From Shinisaurus crocodilurus (taxonomy: Eukaryota; Chordata; Lepidosauria; Squamata; Shinisauridae), in assembly GCA_021292165.1 (NCBI GenBank), contig CM037877.1:34856197-34920196 (forward strand): a DNA stretch of 64,000 nucleotides, in the 5' to 3' direction. The position numbers and the translations under genes were made by a program. Positions 49,589-61,894 of the stretch are shown one piece after another. Within the stretch, counting starts at the first letter, position 1; the number at the start of each line of letters is the position of its first letter. The notes below the pieces were generated by a model. That model saw only the letters and a list, made by a program, of their open reading frames with translations, was not told the origin of the DNA and ran no database searches.

Positions 49589-50236
49589 CCACTAAAACCC
49601 CAAGCCCTTCAAAAAGAAGGGCCTCTTAAAAACCCCAGCCCCACCTATATCCCCAGCAGTAGGTCGCCCTCATGCCACCCCTGAAGTGGCTCCCCCAAAG
49701 GGGCGGCCCCCTTTGGTGTCGCCCCTTCGGTGGCGACCCCGCCGGCGGCGGACCCGCCCCCGCTGGGACCGGATCTTTATGGCCCCACAGTTGCAGGTGG
49801 GGCGGGGTGGCTCCTGGCTGGGCCCGGTTATATATTATCTATATAAGAATCCATTCACTGACATACTCCCTCTGGGCCAAATATGGTTCGAGTACAAACA
49901 GGCAGAGCTTCCCTGACTTCATAGGAATTTTGTGCACTCACACCAGCAGAATCCTGCGCTCCAAACTCACAGAACTGAAGGAAGAACAGCAGCAGGGTGA
50001 AAAATAGGACATCTGCATTCAGTCTCAATTTACACACTACCAGCAGCTGCAGTCGAGCCTTTACAGGCGTCAGTACAACAACCCTGTTGTATTTAATTAC
50101 TTTTAATTGTACAAATTAATGGCCAATGTCTGTAGCTCTAGCTTCACTCGAGAAGTGAAACAGTCCAGAGCCCTGGCTCCTTTCTCCTGCTTTGACCTAG
50201 ACGGCAGTGGTGCTCTTGGTGAATCTACCTTTAGGG

Positions 50237-50444
50237 CAGCGGCGGCTGGTGGCTCCAATGTCAGTGGGGTAGCGAGTCCACTCCAGGTTTTAGTCCGAGC
50301 TTCAAATGAGTTATCCACGGTGCTGAACCCCCCATCCCCATCCCCAAGAGAGGTTCAGCACCATGGATAGTTCCTTTAAAGTTCAGGCTGCATTCTGGAG
50401 TAGACTCACTGGCCCACTGACATTGGAGCCAGCCACCGCCACTG
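50237..50444. mobile_element. hAT foldback element, 208 bp
   Basis: Ends CAGCGGCGGCTGGTGGCTCC and its near complement, with arms of about 45 nt. Flanked by the perfect duplication CTTTAGGG (50229-50236 and 50445-50452). Confidence 0.9.
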
Positions 50445-51040
50445 CTTTAGGGTCTATCAATGACTATCATCACACTCCTATTGCTGTAAACAGTGGTGGG
50501 GTGGAGCCAGAGCTCTCAGGGATGCAGCAGCATCACTTTCTGATCAGCAGGGACGCTGACATCATCTGCCACCCCCCTCAGAATCCCCCATCCCTACTGA
50601 ACTTAGCCGCAGTCCTCACAGTAGCTGGTGGGTGGTGGGTGGGTGGTGGGGGAATGAAATTTCCCAGCAACAATTTATTGTTCCCTGTTGTAATGCAAAG
50701 TATTTTGAGGTGGCTTGGTCTTCAATAGGTCAAGACCCAATAGCTTTAGACCCAATAACTTTGCAAAAGATCTGCTCCTAGTGGCAGCGCGGACTACTGG
50801 AACTGGTTTGTTGATATGCATCAAAACAGCTGCCTGAATGTCTGGCCTCTCCTTGGAGGTGTGGTGAGGGGGACTGTCATGATGAGTGCCTGCACCTCAA
50901 AATCTGCCACTGCATGTGAATCCTGTTCACTTAGATGTAAGTCCGACTGTGACAGGATTGCAAGAGGTTGGGCACCACTTGGCCCCAGGGACATTCTGGG
51001 GAAACCAAGATGAATGCAGGTAGGTGAAGAACGAGGTTTA

Positions 51041-51203
51041 GGGTGCAATCCTATGCAAGTTTAGACAGAAAAAAGGCCTACTGTTCCCAGTATGCCCCAG
51101 CCTGTTGTAGGCCTTTTTTCTTATGCAAGTTTAGACAGAAAAAAGGCATACAACTGGGAATTGTAGGCCCTTTTTCTGTCTAAACTTGCATAGGATTGCA
51201 CCT
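51041..51203. mobile_element. Hairpin MITE with GGGTGCAATCCTA ends
   Basis: Arms of about 36 nt (GGGTGCAATCCTATGCAAGT and its complement) face each other. The segment TATGCAAGTTTAGACAGAAA is also repeated directly at about 51053 and 51122. Confidence 0.8.
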
Positions 51204-52931
51204 TTATAGTGTGGGGGGAAATATGCCAAAGCTGGGAAACCACCAGACCATCAGGGAGCAGGGAGAAAAGTGGGAACCACTTGGTGGGAAGGGGGCATGG
51301 CCATTTGGGAAACCCCAGAGGGCTGAACTTGGACCCCACGCCTGAGGTTCTGTCTAAACTTGCATGGGATTGCACTTTTAGACTACAGTCCTGTGCACAG
51401 TAACCTAGGAGTAAGCCCTACTGAACATAGTGGGACTTACTCCTGAGTAAACACAGATAGGATGGCACCGATAAGGGGCGAATCACTGGGCACAAGCCCA
51501 GGGCCTCACAGTTTATAGGAGCCCCAAATGTAGTTGCCACACTTTATTTTTTTTAAATTTCAGACCATATTCTTAAATGTGCCCTAATGCAAAAACATTT
51601 AAAAGACATTCTACTCTGTGAGTTCTAATTTAGGCATTTCCCACAGAGTTTTAGGGCACAGAGATTAATTAAGAAATTTTGTTAAATCTGAGCAGCTAAA
51701 TAGCTCAGCTCTAAAGTTTTGCAAGATGTACTTCCAGGATCTTTAATATGAGCTATCAGCTTAGATTTAATAATTTTAAAAAAAATCCATGAAGGAGCTC
51801 TGGAAAACTATGCTGGGGATTATTTGTCTGCTTCTTGCTTCCCCCCCCCCCTCGAAATCTCATTACCTTTTATACACTATATAGCAGGGGTAGGCAACAT
51901 GGTATTCACAGGCACCATTGTGCCCCCCAACATTTTTCTTGGCGCTCACCAAGGTGCCCTCCCCCTCCTACTTTTTAAGAAATTAACAAATATGTTTCTG
52001 TCGGCACTAAAAAGTGTAGGTTCAAAGGAGTTGTTTAGTGTCTTGGGACTCAGACCCCACCTCTGCCTTGTACCCTTTTGGGTAGGTTACTTGTCCTTTG
52101 TGACTAGCCATGCCTCCTATGGTAGCCATTTTGTGGTGGTGCCCACAGCAGTTTATCAAATTGCCAAACGTGCCCCTGGGCCCTAAAAAGTTGCCTACCC
52201 CTGCATGCTATATAGTGACTAGATTCAGAAGAACTCCAAAAAAGACCACCCTCTTCTGATCAGTCATGCCACAGAATGTTCTCGGTATTTCCGTATTTTT
52301 TATTTGCTTGCCTTCCTGAGTGGTGGAACATTCATGACCGACTTTGCAGGGTTTATTTCTTTTAGAGAAGAGACCGCTGGAGTCTTACAGTTACTTCCAT
52401 ACTAGGGCCATTTAGGGCTGCCGAGATGTTGCTTTTCTGCAGTCAACAGTGGTTCAACAAATCTGGCAATGCCTATACCCATGTGCAAGATCCTACTATA
52501 AGTTTACTCAGAAATACATCCAGTTATTTAGAGCTGTGCTTGCCATGGAGGCAGGCACTAGGGCACTGCTGAGGGCAGGGTTTTTTGGAGGCCAACTTGC
52601 CCAGGTTCCCCGCAACCTGGCACCAGCTCTGAATGCTGCTGTACTCTGTTTTGTCACCTTTCCCCTTCATATCATATGCTCATTCTTTTGGTTACAAAGG
52701 GTGGTGGTAGAAATGGAAAGTCAGTCTTTTGCACCCGCTATCCTAGTCCGCTGGCCTCAGGTGCAATGGAGAACACTGTCCCATCACCAGTGCTGAAGCC
52801 ATGCAGGAACCTGATGGGCTTTTAGGAAGTAGACAAGATCAACATGAAAATAACTGAGGAAAATGCTTTAGAGGAGGAGGTCATCTTATAGCATAACTAC
52901 TCAGATGTAAGCCACATTGACTTCAATGGGA

Positions 52932-53154
52932 CTTAGAGTGCTTCTAGACAAGGCTTTTATCCTGCAGTCACCAGCATTGGGGTTCACCCCCCCCCCCCAG
53001 GCATCATCTTCCATTTGTAACCCTCCTGTATTTTCCACCACTTCTTCTGTGTTTTTTCTTATCAGAAAAAATCTGTTGAGGAGGAAAAGACGGAATAGGT
53101 GCCTAATAATTTTTGATTGGTAGTGCTAGGAATCCTCCATCTGGAAGCACCCTA
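52932..53154. mobile_element. MITE family with GTGCTTCTAGA-type ends
   Basis: Starts GAGTGCTTCTAGACAAGG and ends CATCTGGAAGCACC, inverted to each other and like the two preceding copies. Confidence 0.6.
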
Positions 53155-53322
53155 ACTCCTAGTTTAGTGTGTGTAGGATTGCAGTCTTAAAATTCTATCC
53201 CAGCCATGTGACTGCTGATGAGGCAATCACTACTCACATGTAGATGTGTGTAAGGAGTATAGTCTATACTATGCACATTTATTTTTTCAACTGTTCAAAA
53301 CTGGAACATTTTATTAGCATTA

Positions 53323-53574
<252 letters not shown>

Positions 53575-53813
53575 CTAGGGAGGGGGGGGAAATCCACATG
53601 AAAAAATAAAATTCATTGGTGAACTTTTCTTCTGAAGCACTGGACCTCACTTTCCTGACCACGGAGAGCAGTGGGCACAGTTCTTTCCACGCCTGCTGTG
53701 AGGGGTCAAGGGAGTGGGGTCAGAACTCCAATTCCCAGCTCCATGATTGGAGCGCTGTCTTCAACCTCAGAGCTGGGAATAGAAACTATCCTATGGCCCC
53801 TCAGACAATGTCT

Positions 53814-54064
53814 AGAGCCAGTGTGCCGTAGTGGTTAGAGTGTTGGACTGGGACTCTGGAGATCCTGAGTTCTAGTCCCTGCTCGGCCATGAAACTCACT
53901 GGGTGACTTTGGGCCAGTCACTGACTCTCAGCCTAACCTACCTCACAGGGTTGTTGTGAGGATAAAATGGAGAGGAGGAGGAGGATTATGTAAGCCACCT
54001 TGGGTTCCTTGCAGGAAAAAAGGTGGGGTATAAATAGAATAAATATAAATAGAATAAATAAATA
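53814..54064 (+). mobile_element. tRNA-derived SINE
   Basis: Full-length copy with A and B boxes, the common body and an AAATA-type tail. Confidence 0.88.
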
Positions 54065-54414
54065 GGATTGTTCCCTCCATTTTGTTAACTTTGGTCTTGT
54101 TAGGGGAGTAGTTAGTGTAGCTGCAATAAATTCAGCTGAACATGATGTTATTTTTATTCTGTCCTTGGGCGGACCATATCTTAAGAGACAAGAATAGTAT
54201 GAAATCATCTTAGACGCTTTGGCATGATATACGTTTGTTTGACAGTCGAGTGGTAAGTGTTACTTGGTTCGGTATTATCATGTATGATGTAATTGCTCAT
54301 TAAGATAGTGTGGCATTCTTTGTAGGAGGCTTTACAGCTGGAAGAGCACAAGTACTACCAGATGAGTGGGAGGATTTCAGTTTGATAAGAGCACTACAGG
54401 AGAACATAAGAAGA

Positions 54415-54590
54415 TACTCGGCCATGAAACTCACTGGGTGACTTTGGGCCAGTCACTGACTCTCAGCCTAACCTACCTCACAGGGTTGTTGTGAGGATAA
54501 AATGGAGAGGAAGAGGAGGATTATGTAAGCCAGCCTTGGGTTCCTTGAAGGAACAAAGGTGGGGTATAAATATAATAAATAAATAAAATA
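54415..54590 (+). mobile_element. tRNA-derived SINE, 5'-truncated
   Basis: Starts in the body (CTCGGCCATGAAACTCACTG), ends in AAATAAAATA, and is flanked by the 14-bp duplication AGAACATAAGAAGA (54401-54414 and 54591-54604). Confidence 0.9.
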
Positions 54591-54929
54591 AGAACATAAG
54601 AAGAGCCATGCTGGATCAGACCAAGGGTTCATCTAGTCCAGCATTCTGTTCACACAGTGGCCAACCAGCTGCCCACGGGAAACCCACAAGCAGGACATGA
54701 GTGCAACAGCACCCTCCCGCCCATGTTCCCCAGCAACTGGTGTACATAGGCATACTGCCTCTGACACTGGAGGTAGCATACAGCCATCAGGACTAGTAGC
54801 CATTGATAGCTTTCTGCTCCATGAATTTGTCCAATCCCCTTTTAAAGCCCTCCAAATTAGTGGCCATCACTACATCTTGTGGAAGTGAATGCACTGTGTG
54901 AGGAAGTGAATTCCATAGTTTAACTATGC
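54591..54929. repeat. Reptile interspersed repeat (family not named)
   Basis: AGAACATAAGAAGAGCCATG, GGATCAGACCAAGGGTTCAT and GAATTTGTCCAATCCCCTTT are phrases seen in many reptile repeats. Its first bases are duplicated by the SINE insertion at 54415, and a CR1 fragment follows. Confidence 0.65.
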
Positions 54930-55423
54930 ACTGTGTGAAGAAGTACTTCTGATATATTTAAATAATTTTTTATTGTTGGCCTTGATGTTGCTAGCTATAT
55001 GCTCCTCAAAATGCTTTTTTGCATCTCTTATTGTCTGCTTGCATTCCTTTGTGCAAGCTTGTGCTCCTTTTTGTTTTCCTGCACTTTGGCAAGACTTGCA
55101 TTTTCTGAAGGAAGCCTCCTTCTCTCTAATAGCTTCCTTGACACTGCTCATTAACCATGCCAGTGACCACTTGGATTTGGTGCTACCTTTCCTAATCTGT
55201 GGTATACATTCTATCTGAGCTGCTGTTATTGTGATTTTGAGTAATCTCCAAGCATTTTGAAGGGATTTAAACCTCTTGCCTCCTCCTTTCAACCTTTTTT
55301 TTTTTTAACCAGTTCCCTCATTTTAGAGAAGTTTCCCCTTTTGAAGTCAAATGTGACAGTGTTGGACTTCTTTGGCAATCTTCCACTTAAGTATATATTA
55401 AACCTGATAGCACTGTGGTGACT
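54930..55423 (-). mobile_element. CR1-like LINE fragment, first part
   Basis: The minus-strand translation contains FKSLQNAWRLLKITITAAQI, KSKWSLAWLMSSVKEAI and CKQTIRDAKKHFEEHIASNI, the stretch between endonuclease and RT in CR1. It is broken at about 55423 by an insertion and continues at 56227. Confidence 0.78.
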
Positions 55424-56226
55424 GAGTGCTATCACTCAGAGAAAGCCTGACCAAACACACACTGAGCCCCCAGTCACCTGCATAATCCCTGCCCAGGGCA
55501 GGAGAGCTCAGCCCAGTCCCACATTTACATTCTTCACCAAGCACCCTCAATGGGCTGCCAAGACCGAGACACACATTTACATTTGCTTCAATGGTTTTCC
55601 CCAAGCATCAATGCGCTGTCAAGTACCCTCAGTTACCTCTACAAGCACCCTTGAGGAGCCATGGGCAAAGTGGCACCTTTCAGCACCCCTCCTGCCTGGC
55701 TGGACCAGTTTGTCCTGTCAACAGAGGGAGGGGTCGGGGAACGAGGGGGGGGCGAGCGAGCAACAGCCCAGGCTCCGTTGTTGTTGGGAACAAGGTGCCA
55801 GAGAGCACAGAGTGGGCAGTTGGCTCAGGCCAGCCCGGACACTCAACCCCCAAGCAGACCGCCTGGGTATTATGCTGTAAGTCCATCATCGTTTCTAGTA
55901 TTAGACTAGGGTAGATTCTTCAATGTTAGCTGAGAATAGCTTAGGTTCTTTTTTGTTTGCTAGTTCTGCCTTTTCCACTTTGTCAGTTCACTCCCCGACT
56001 TCATTGCTTGTTTACTACTACAAATTTCTTATCTCCCTGACATGATTTGCTCAATTACTCCTGTAAACAAACTGGTTTCATTTTTGCCTGAAATGTAGTT
56101 TCGTTTTGACTCGGTGCCTCAATCCAGTGTATTTGACCTAGGGCACGCGAGCGGGAGCTCCGAGCTGTCAAATTAGCCACTTAGCTTCCGATCTTGCAGG
56201 AAAGGACCGGCGGCGGTCCTTCACAG
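55424..56226. mobile_element. Unassigned insertion of about 0.8 kb in a CR1 copy
   Basis: The CR1 copy is interrupted between GTGGTGAC and TTCACAGTTTCC; comparison with 13460 shows these should be contiguous. The flanks GTGAC and TTCAC may be a worn 5-bp duplication, which would suggest an LTR or ERV piece. No coding motif is seen. Confidence 0.5.
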
Positions 56227-56370
56227 TTTCCAATTGGTTCAACAACATTTACATCTTGTACTAGATCCTGGGCAACACCACTTAGGATTAAATCCAGGTT
56301 GCATCCCTTCTGGTTGGTTCCATGACCAACTGTTCTAGTGTATAGTCATTGAACATCAAGAAATACTGGA
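56227..56370 (-). mobile_element. CR1-like LINE fragment, second part
   Basis: TTGGTTCAACAACAT and TAGGATTAAATCCAGG match the CR1 fragment at 13470-13690 and continue the copy broken at 55423. Confidence 0.75.
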
Positions 56371-56628
56371 TTCCAACAGAAAGGTTTCCCCCAAGCAGTT
56401 AGAATTAATCATATGGACTTGATAAAGACTATTTGTCAAAACAGATGTATTCCGTAGTTGGGTCCTTTGTGGAGTAGACTGTTATGTGTTTCATATATAT
56501 GGTGTTTTGTATGTTATATGTATCTTTGCATACATGTTTGCAATAAAAAAAACATTTTGTATGTAATTTGGGCCTTGTGCTGTGGTGGGATACTGATTCA
56601 GTATAACATCAAATGTAGGCATACTGCC

Positions 56629-56808
56629 TGCAGCATAGGCAGTATGCCTATGTACTCCAGTTGCTGGGGAACATGGGATGTTGCACTCCTGTCCTGCTTG
56701 TGGTATCCCATGGGCAGCTGGTTGACCACTGCGTGAACAGAATGCTGAACTAGATGGACCCTTGGACTGATCCAGCAGGGCTCTCCTTATGCTCTTATGT
56801 TCTTAAAT
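56629..56808 (-). repeat. Reptile interspersed repeat, second copy
   Basis: Inverted copy of the repeat at 54591, ending CTTATGCTCTTATGTTCTTA. Confidence 0.7.
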
Positions 56809-57055
56809 GCGCAAAGCAACAAGGCCTCATCAATTCCCAAGATACTAAGACTGAAAGAATTACCCTCTGAAAGAGCATGCAGTGCTGACATCAGTGATTC
56901 TAAACCTATGTAAAACGACCCATCAGTCAGTCAGTAATTGACTTGTGCTACTCTGGCGGGATAGCCTGCTATGTCTCTTTAGAACCCTCAGAACGTTACT
57001 GAAGATATTGTTACAAATACCACTTAGGGAATTTATTATATTTAGCAGAAGAAGA

Positions 57056-57112
57056 GAGGAGGAGGAGGAGGAGGAGGAGGAGGAGGAGGAGGAGGAGGAG
57101 GAGGAGGAGGAG
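57056..57112. repeat. (GGA)n microsatellite
   Basis: About 19 GGA units; on the minus strand (TCC)n read as poly-Ser. In the pre-mRNA it is a long pyrimidine run. Confidence 0.97.
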
Positions 57113-57891
57113 ATAATATTGTAACACTGGCTAAAAGGAGGATAGTAAGGACTGACTAAGCCTTCAGCAGCTTTTTGTTCATTTAATTTTTCCCTTCTGA
57201 TAACAGGGCAGCATCCAATACTGCCTGTGTGCCCGTGGGACCTACTACAACAGCAGTGAATGCTTCTGAAAGCAACCCTGGTAATGAGCAGAAACACTTG
57301 TTTCTGGAATGGGACCAGTCAGCAGAGCTCCCTTCTGGGAGCTCCACTGACCTGCCCTGTTCTGGAAAAGAGGGTTTCTGCTCTTCCCGAGTGCTACAGG
57401 AAACATTGGCTTCCCTTCGACCAGCAGTGGGCTCCTCCTAGCGCACGGGCAGCATTGGATATTGTCCCACAGACTTCTGCAAGACAACATGGACATATTA
57501 TACAACATCATCATGAGCTTTGAGCGTGTGTGTGGGCATGCATGCAATCAAAAGTCACCTCTTTTGGTGAAAGAAGATGATATTTATACTGTGATTCATC
57601 AAGCCAAACAATGAGAATGATTGTTTTTGAATCTTTAAAAAAACAAACTCTGAAATTGCTGAAGATATTGCATGCGACCGCATGCAAACGCAACGCACAT
57701 AGTGAGGGAATGAAGCAGAGCCTCTATCTCACTGACAAAGTCTGAGCCTGGCAAGAGCCAAGACCTGCCAGCGCTTGATCAGCTGATTTTCGGAGAGGCA
57801 GAAGAATGGTGGTGTCCTCCTCCAACTGTCACAACCCTCCTCACCCCTAAGGTATTCGCCACAGCTCGGAGGGCCCCTGTGCCGCACTTAC

Positions 57892-57987
57892 CTCAAGAGA
57901 ATTAAACAGAGCCTCTATTTCACCAACAAACGCCTCAATCTTCAAAGACCTTTCTTGCAAAACCTCTAGGGATCCATCCAACTGACC
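57892..57987 (-). CDS. CMYA5: CMYA5 coiled-coil exon, 96 nt
   Basis: The exon is exactly 96 nt (32 codons), phase 0 to phase 0. It is bounded by a TATTTCAG acceptor and a GAG|GTAAG donor. The translation (GQLDGSLEVL...ALFNSLE) is an amphipathic helix with a regular heptad pattern and matches the first coiled-coil segment of CMYA5. A 96-nt exon in this place is the classical first coiled-coil exon of TRIM genes, so the size supports both the boundaries and the family. Confidence 0.93.
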
Positions 57988-58992
57988 CTGAAATATAAAA
58001 GTTTCCACAACCATCTAAATAAAGTGGTCAGATGTGGTGTATGTGTGTGGGGGATGATTTATAATTTTTTTACACATAGAACTGCATACAAACAAAATGT
58101 TTAGTTTTTAATGAAAAGGTCTCTCAAAATGCAATCTTATGGCTCAGTGCTTCATTGTCATTCTGTAAGGATCCAGCACAGTGACCTGGTAGTGCCCTCC
58201 TGCTTGGGATCCAGAAACCCTCACATTTGGGAATCACTGTCCGACATCTCACACAATTGATATTGAGCTATAGTTGAGGAGACTTTACTGATACATAAAC
58301 CACATTGCAGAAGCAGGAAAATTATACCAGTAATTGTGAGGAACCTAAGATAGGCAATAAGCTCTATAAAATAGATACACTGGAAGGTACTGACAGGGTT
58401 TTCTACAATTTCCCTTTCTTTATGTAGCTTGAAAGCTTTCATAGATTTAGGCAGCAGGTTAATCCACTGATTAGTTGATTAATTGATGGTGTACATTTTA
58501 TTACAGGAGTACTAAAGATGACATTTCCTTCTAACGAGTGATAGCCTTTACTTATTAAATGATAAAATGGTATCATCAAAAAGGAACTCAGATTGAGGTT
58601 TCGGTAATGCACACATTTAATTATATTGAATCAATGAAGCAATCAATTTATTTATTAAAAGCTATGGCCAGGATCCCAAAAGGCCCATGCCTGTCTTCAG
58701 GCACTTCCATGGGCATATAAGGTTGGGGAAACAGGCAACTGATTTTCTATTCTAGCTGCAGCCACATCGAACGCCATTCTGGAAGATCAGCTGTCCCTCA
58801 GGAGTGGAGTTCTTTTAGAGTGGATTTTCAGAGCTGTGGGAGAAAAGAGGGCCTTGATAGGCTATGGTGTTGCATACAGTTCTTTGGATTCCAAGCAGTG
58901 TGTTCAACCAACTAAAATAATCCTTAAGTGATTAACAGCCCTAATTTTATTTGACCTGCTTTTCCTGAGCTTCTGAAGCTGCTTCTCAGAAG

Positions 58993-59148
58993 TTATGGAG
59001 GATTAGGCTCTTCAAATAATGGAGGACAACACTCATGAGTTATAACTATCTCTCCTGCAGTAGCGTTGACCTTCCTTTGGAACACTTGGGCCATCTGTTC
59101 AAAAGCAGTTTGTGTTTCACAAACACCCGTGATGTTAATCAGATTCCT
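58993..59148 (-). other. Unrecognised short open frame
   Basis: 51 sense codons between a TAG and a TAA, with protein-like composition (NLINITGVCETQTAFEQMAQ). It does not match CMYA5 as I know it, and no splice pair or start supports it. Probably chance or an old repeat. Confidence 0.15.
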
Positions 59149-60002
59149 CTATAGTACCTAAAAGGAAGGTTAAAGCAAGACTGGAAATTGGCGTATGTGA
59201 CATCTGCAAATTATAAAATGCATACACCAAATTGCAATATTTACTCTGTGTGTGTGTGCATAAATACACAGGCCAAAAAACATTATTCAGTTCCAAGGTG
59301 AACGTATGCTTTGCAGGGAAACATTTAATATTTTTTTAAAAAATAGCCTCTATTAACAGCTTATCACACTGAGCATATTGCATGGCTGATGAAAGCTGAG
59401 GTGGTGAGTGTTCTGTTACCTGAGCACCTCCTAGAAGAACACAATAATATGTGAATAGTAGAAACAAGACAGAAATGGTATAAGAATGAAAGCGATATTT
59501 TGCCTGGTGGAACAAGTCACGTGGAAGCAGGTTAATTTCATAGCTAGTCTGGAATTACTTTTTGGCGCTCTCTCTGAGTAACAGAGCCAAGGGATAATGT
59601 CATGGGACATGCTCAAGTCCTTTGACTTTCAAGAAGCCAGTCTAAGGATGAAACAGAGGCATATGACTTTTCTGATATTCTTAGCAACTGCTTATCATTC
59701 ACCGTTGTAGTAGAGACTCTCCATAGGCCAAGAAGGGAGCAAACCAATGGCTGCTTGTAATGGACATCAGTGAATTTCACCCTTATTAAAAAGTTGTTCA
59801 CTGGAGTCACTAATAGGGCATCGAAGTGCATGTTAGAAAGCTGGCACAATGCAGTGGTTAGAAGTGTCAGCTGGGAAGGCTGTGATTCAAATCTCACCTC
59901 AGTTTTCATGGCATTCAGCAAGCCATTAAGCTCTCAGTCTTCTTCTATCAACTGGAATATGCAGATATTAATACTGGCCAACTGTACAGGGTTATTGTAA
60001 GG

Positions 60003-60320
60003 TAGGGGTGCAGAACCTCCAGCCTGGGGGCCAAATCCAGCTTGCCTGGGGTCCCATTCTGGCCCTCCAGGGTCCCCAGATGGTGATGCCCCCTTTCCTC
60101 CAACCACCATTTGTTTGATAGTGTCTCAGTTTTTGTGCAGTTTTTTCCCCTCATTCTGCAAGGTTGAAATGCCTCTCCTGAGGCTTAGTTACTGGCAGGA
60201 AGAGCTTGAAACACAAATACGCAGGTGTTCTTGTCCCCGTTCACCATTGAAATGTGGCTCCCGAGAGCTTCTCCAAAATGGAATTCAGCCCTCGGACTGA
60301 AAGTAGTTCAACACCCCTGT
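60003..60320. mobile_element. hAT-type element, 318 bp
   Basis: Inverted ends AGGGGTGCAGAACC and GTTCAACACCCCTG, with duplication TTGTAAGG / TTGTTAGG. Same family as 24222-24597. Confidence 0.75.
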
Positions 60321-60699
60321 TGTTAGGATTACTGAGATAATGCATATAAAGTGCTTTGTACATTCAAAAATATAAATATGCAATTTTGAATCAAATACTC
60401 ATTGGTCTGGCTTAGTTACGGGTGGCCCAACCAGCATCTGTGGCACAGAACACCTTCTACTTGCTGAAGCTCCTGGACAGAGGACAGCCTTACCATGCCT
60501 ATCCATGTTCTGATCACCAATGTAACTTCAACATGTTGTACATGGAGCTGCTTTTGAAGATGGCCTGGAAACTATAACGGTGCAGAATACACCTGTGAAG
60601 TTACGAACTGAATTTTGGTGAAATTCTGGTGCTGCTTGGGCCGCGTCGTATCGATTTCATCTGCTGCTGCTAGTGTTACACTGTATTTGGTTTTATGGT

Positions 60700-60800
60700 A
60701 TTATCTTCGTATTAAATTGTTTTTAAATTTTATGGTAATCAGCTCAGAGAACTTGTGTTATTCGGCAGCATATAAATACCCAAATAAATAGATAGATAAA
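60700..60800 (+). mobile_element. L2-like 3' end
   Basis: CAGCTCAGAGAACTTGTGTT and CATATAAATACCCAAATAAA fit the L2 3' pattern. Confidence 0.5.
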
Positions 60801-61278
60801 ATTCGGACGGGGCATTGGGGATATCTCTCGCCTGTGCTTAAAGAACCCCTCTCACTCCCAGTTCATCTGCTGGTGTTTATCTTCAAAGCTTGCGACCGGG
60901 GCACATTATGGAACACCCAAATGAATCTGCAAGTTACGCTTACATCATGTTCAGAGGACTTCCTCCAGATGCCTCTGCCAACTGAAATGAGGTGGGTAGC
61001 AGCCATACCTCTTGAATGCTCTCCCCAGAGGCTCACCTGTACCTACTCTGATTTAAAAAAAAAAAAAAATCTTTTTATTTTTTCCAGGCATTTTAATCCT
61101 TGTTATATTTTATGCGGGGTTTGTTTTGTTTCTACTTTTAAATTCCTTGACATTTTTATGTAGTTATGATTTGCTATTTTAGTTTACTGCTGGCGTTGCT
61201 TTAACTGAGTTACATCCAAAGGTTCCTGTCCTCCAACCAAAGGAGCTTCCTCTTGAGGAAGGGCTCTTTCCTCTGGAC

Positions 61279-61894
61279 CAAGGGTGTCAAACCTCTTTGG
61301 GTCCAGGGACTGAATTTACCCCCCTGGATCAATCCAGCAGGCTGGATGCTATCAGGGGGCAAGGCCTTGCCCCCAAACACTCCCTCCCTCCCTGACATCA
61401 TCCAGACCCAGCCTCCGCCCATTTTGCTTTTCTCCATGCAGAGAGAGGCATGGAGCTCTGTGCCTCTCCCTCCATGGAGAAAAGGACTCCGCCAGCACTT
61501 GGAAGAGGGGCTCTGCCAAGTGACAGGTGAATCCCCAGCTTCTCACACTACACACAAATGGACGCATCCAGCATTTGGAGGAGTGTTCGGCTTAATGCAC
61601 TCATCATCCCAACCGGGACAATGAGCAGCATGCGAATGGACTCAGACAGCACTTGGAGAAGCAGCTCCTCTAAGCGTTGCGTTGGCCGAGTTGCCACCTT
61701 TGTGGCACATGAAGACAAATCCTTGCTGTTATCTCCGATCCATAATCCATAGTTATCCCTCCGGTCACAGTTCAGAACAGTGGGGATTCCCCCAGGGGGC
61801 GGGGCTTTGAGGCCACTCCAAGGAGACTCTGCAGGCCACAAGGGGAACCTCCACCGGCTGGATTAGGCTGAAGGCCAGAGGCTCCCCATCCCTG
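61279..61894. mobile_element. Possible hAT-type element, old
   Basis: Ends CAAGGGTGTCAAACC and CCCCATCCCTG resemble the preceding family. The flanks (CTCTGGAC, GTCTGAAT) match at 5 of 8 positions only. Confidence 0.4.

Larger units (their letters stand above)
46357..49835 (-). mobile_element. L2-clade LINE, nearly full length, broken
   Basis: On the minus strand the order is a GC-rich 5' region (about 49835-49590), endonuclease, reverse transcriptase, 3' region and an (ATT)n tail at 46357-46408. The coding region is split by two frame breaks. One break coincides with a 31-bp tandem duplication at 48462. It lies on the same strand as CMYA5, inside an intron. The 5' limit is approximate. Confidence 0.88.
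53575..57891 (-). other. CMYA5 intron, 4.3 kb
   Basis: Holds two SINEs (53814-54064 and 54415-54590), two copies of a reptile interspersed repeat (54395-54929 around the second SINE, and 56629-56808), a CR1 fragment split by an unknown insertion (54930-56370), and a (GGA)n tract. 57113-57891 contains nothing recognisable. Confidence 0.65.

Noticed and set aside
56923..57297. Open frame with a long serine run on the minus strand
   Set aside because: The run is the (GGA)n microsatellite; no homology outside it.
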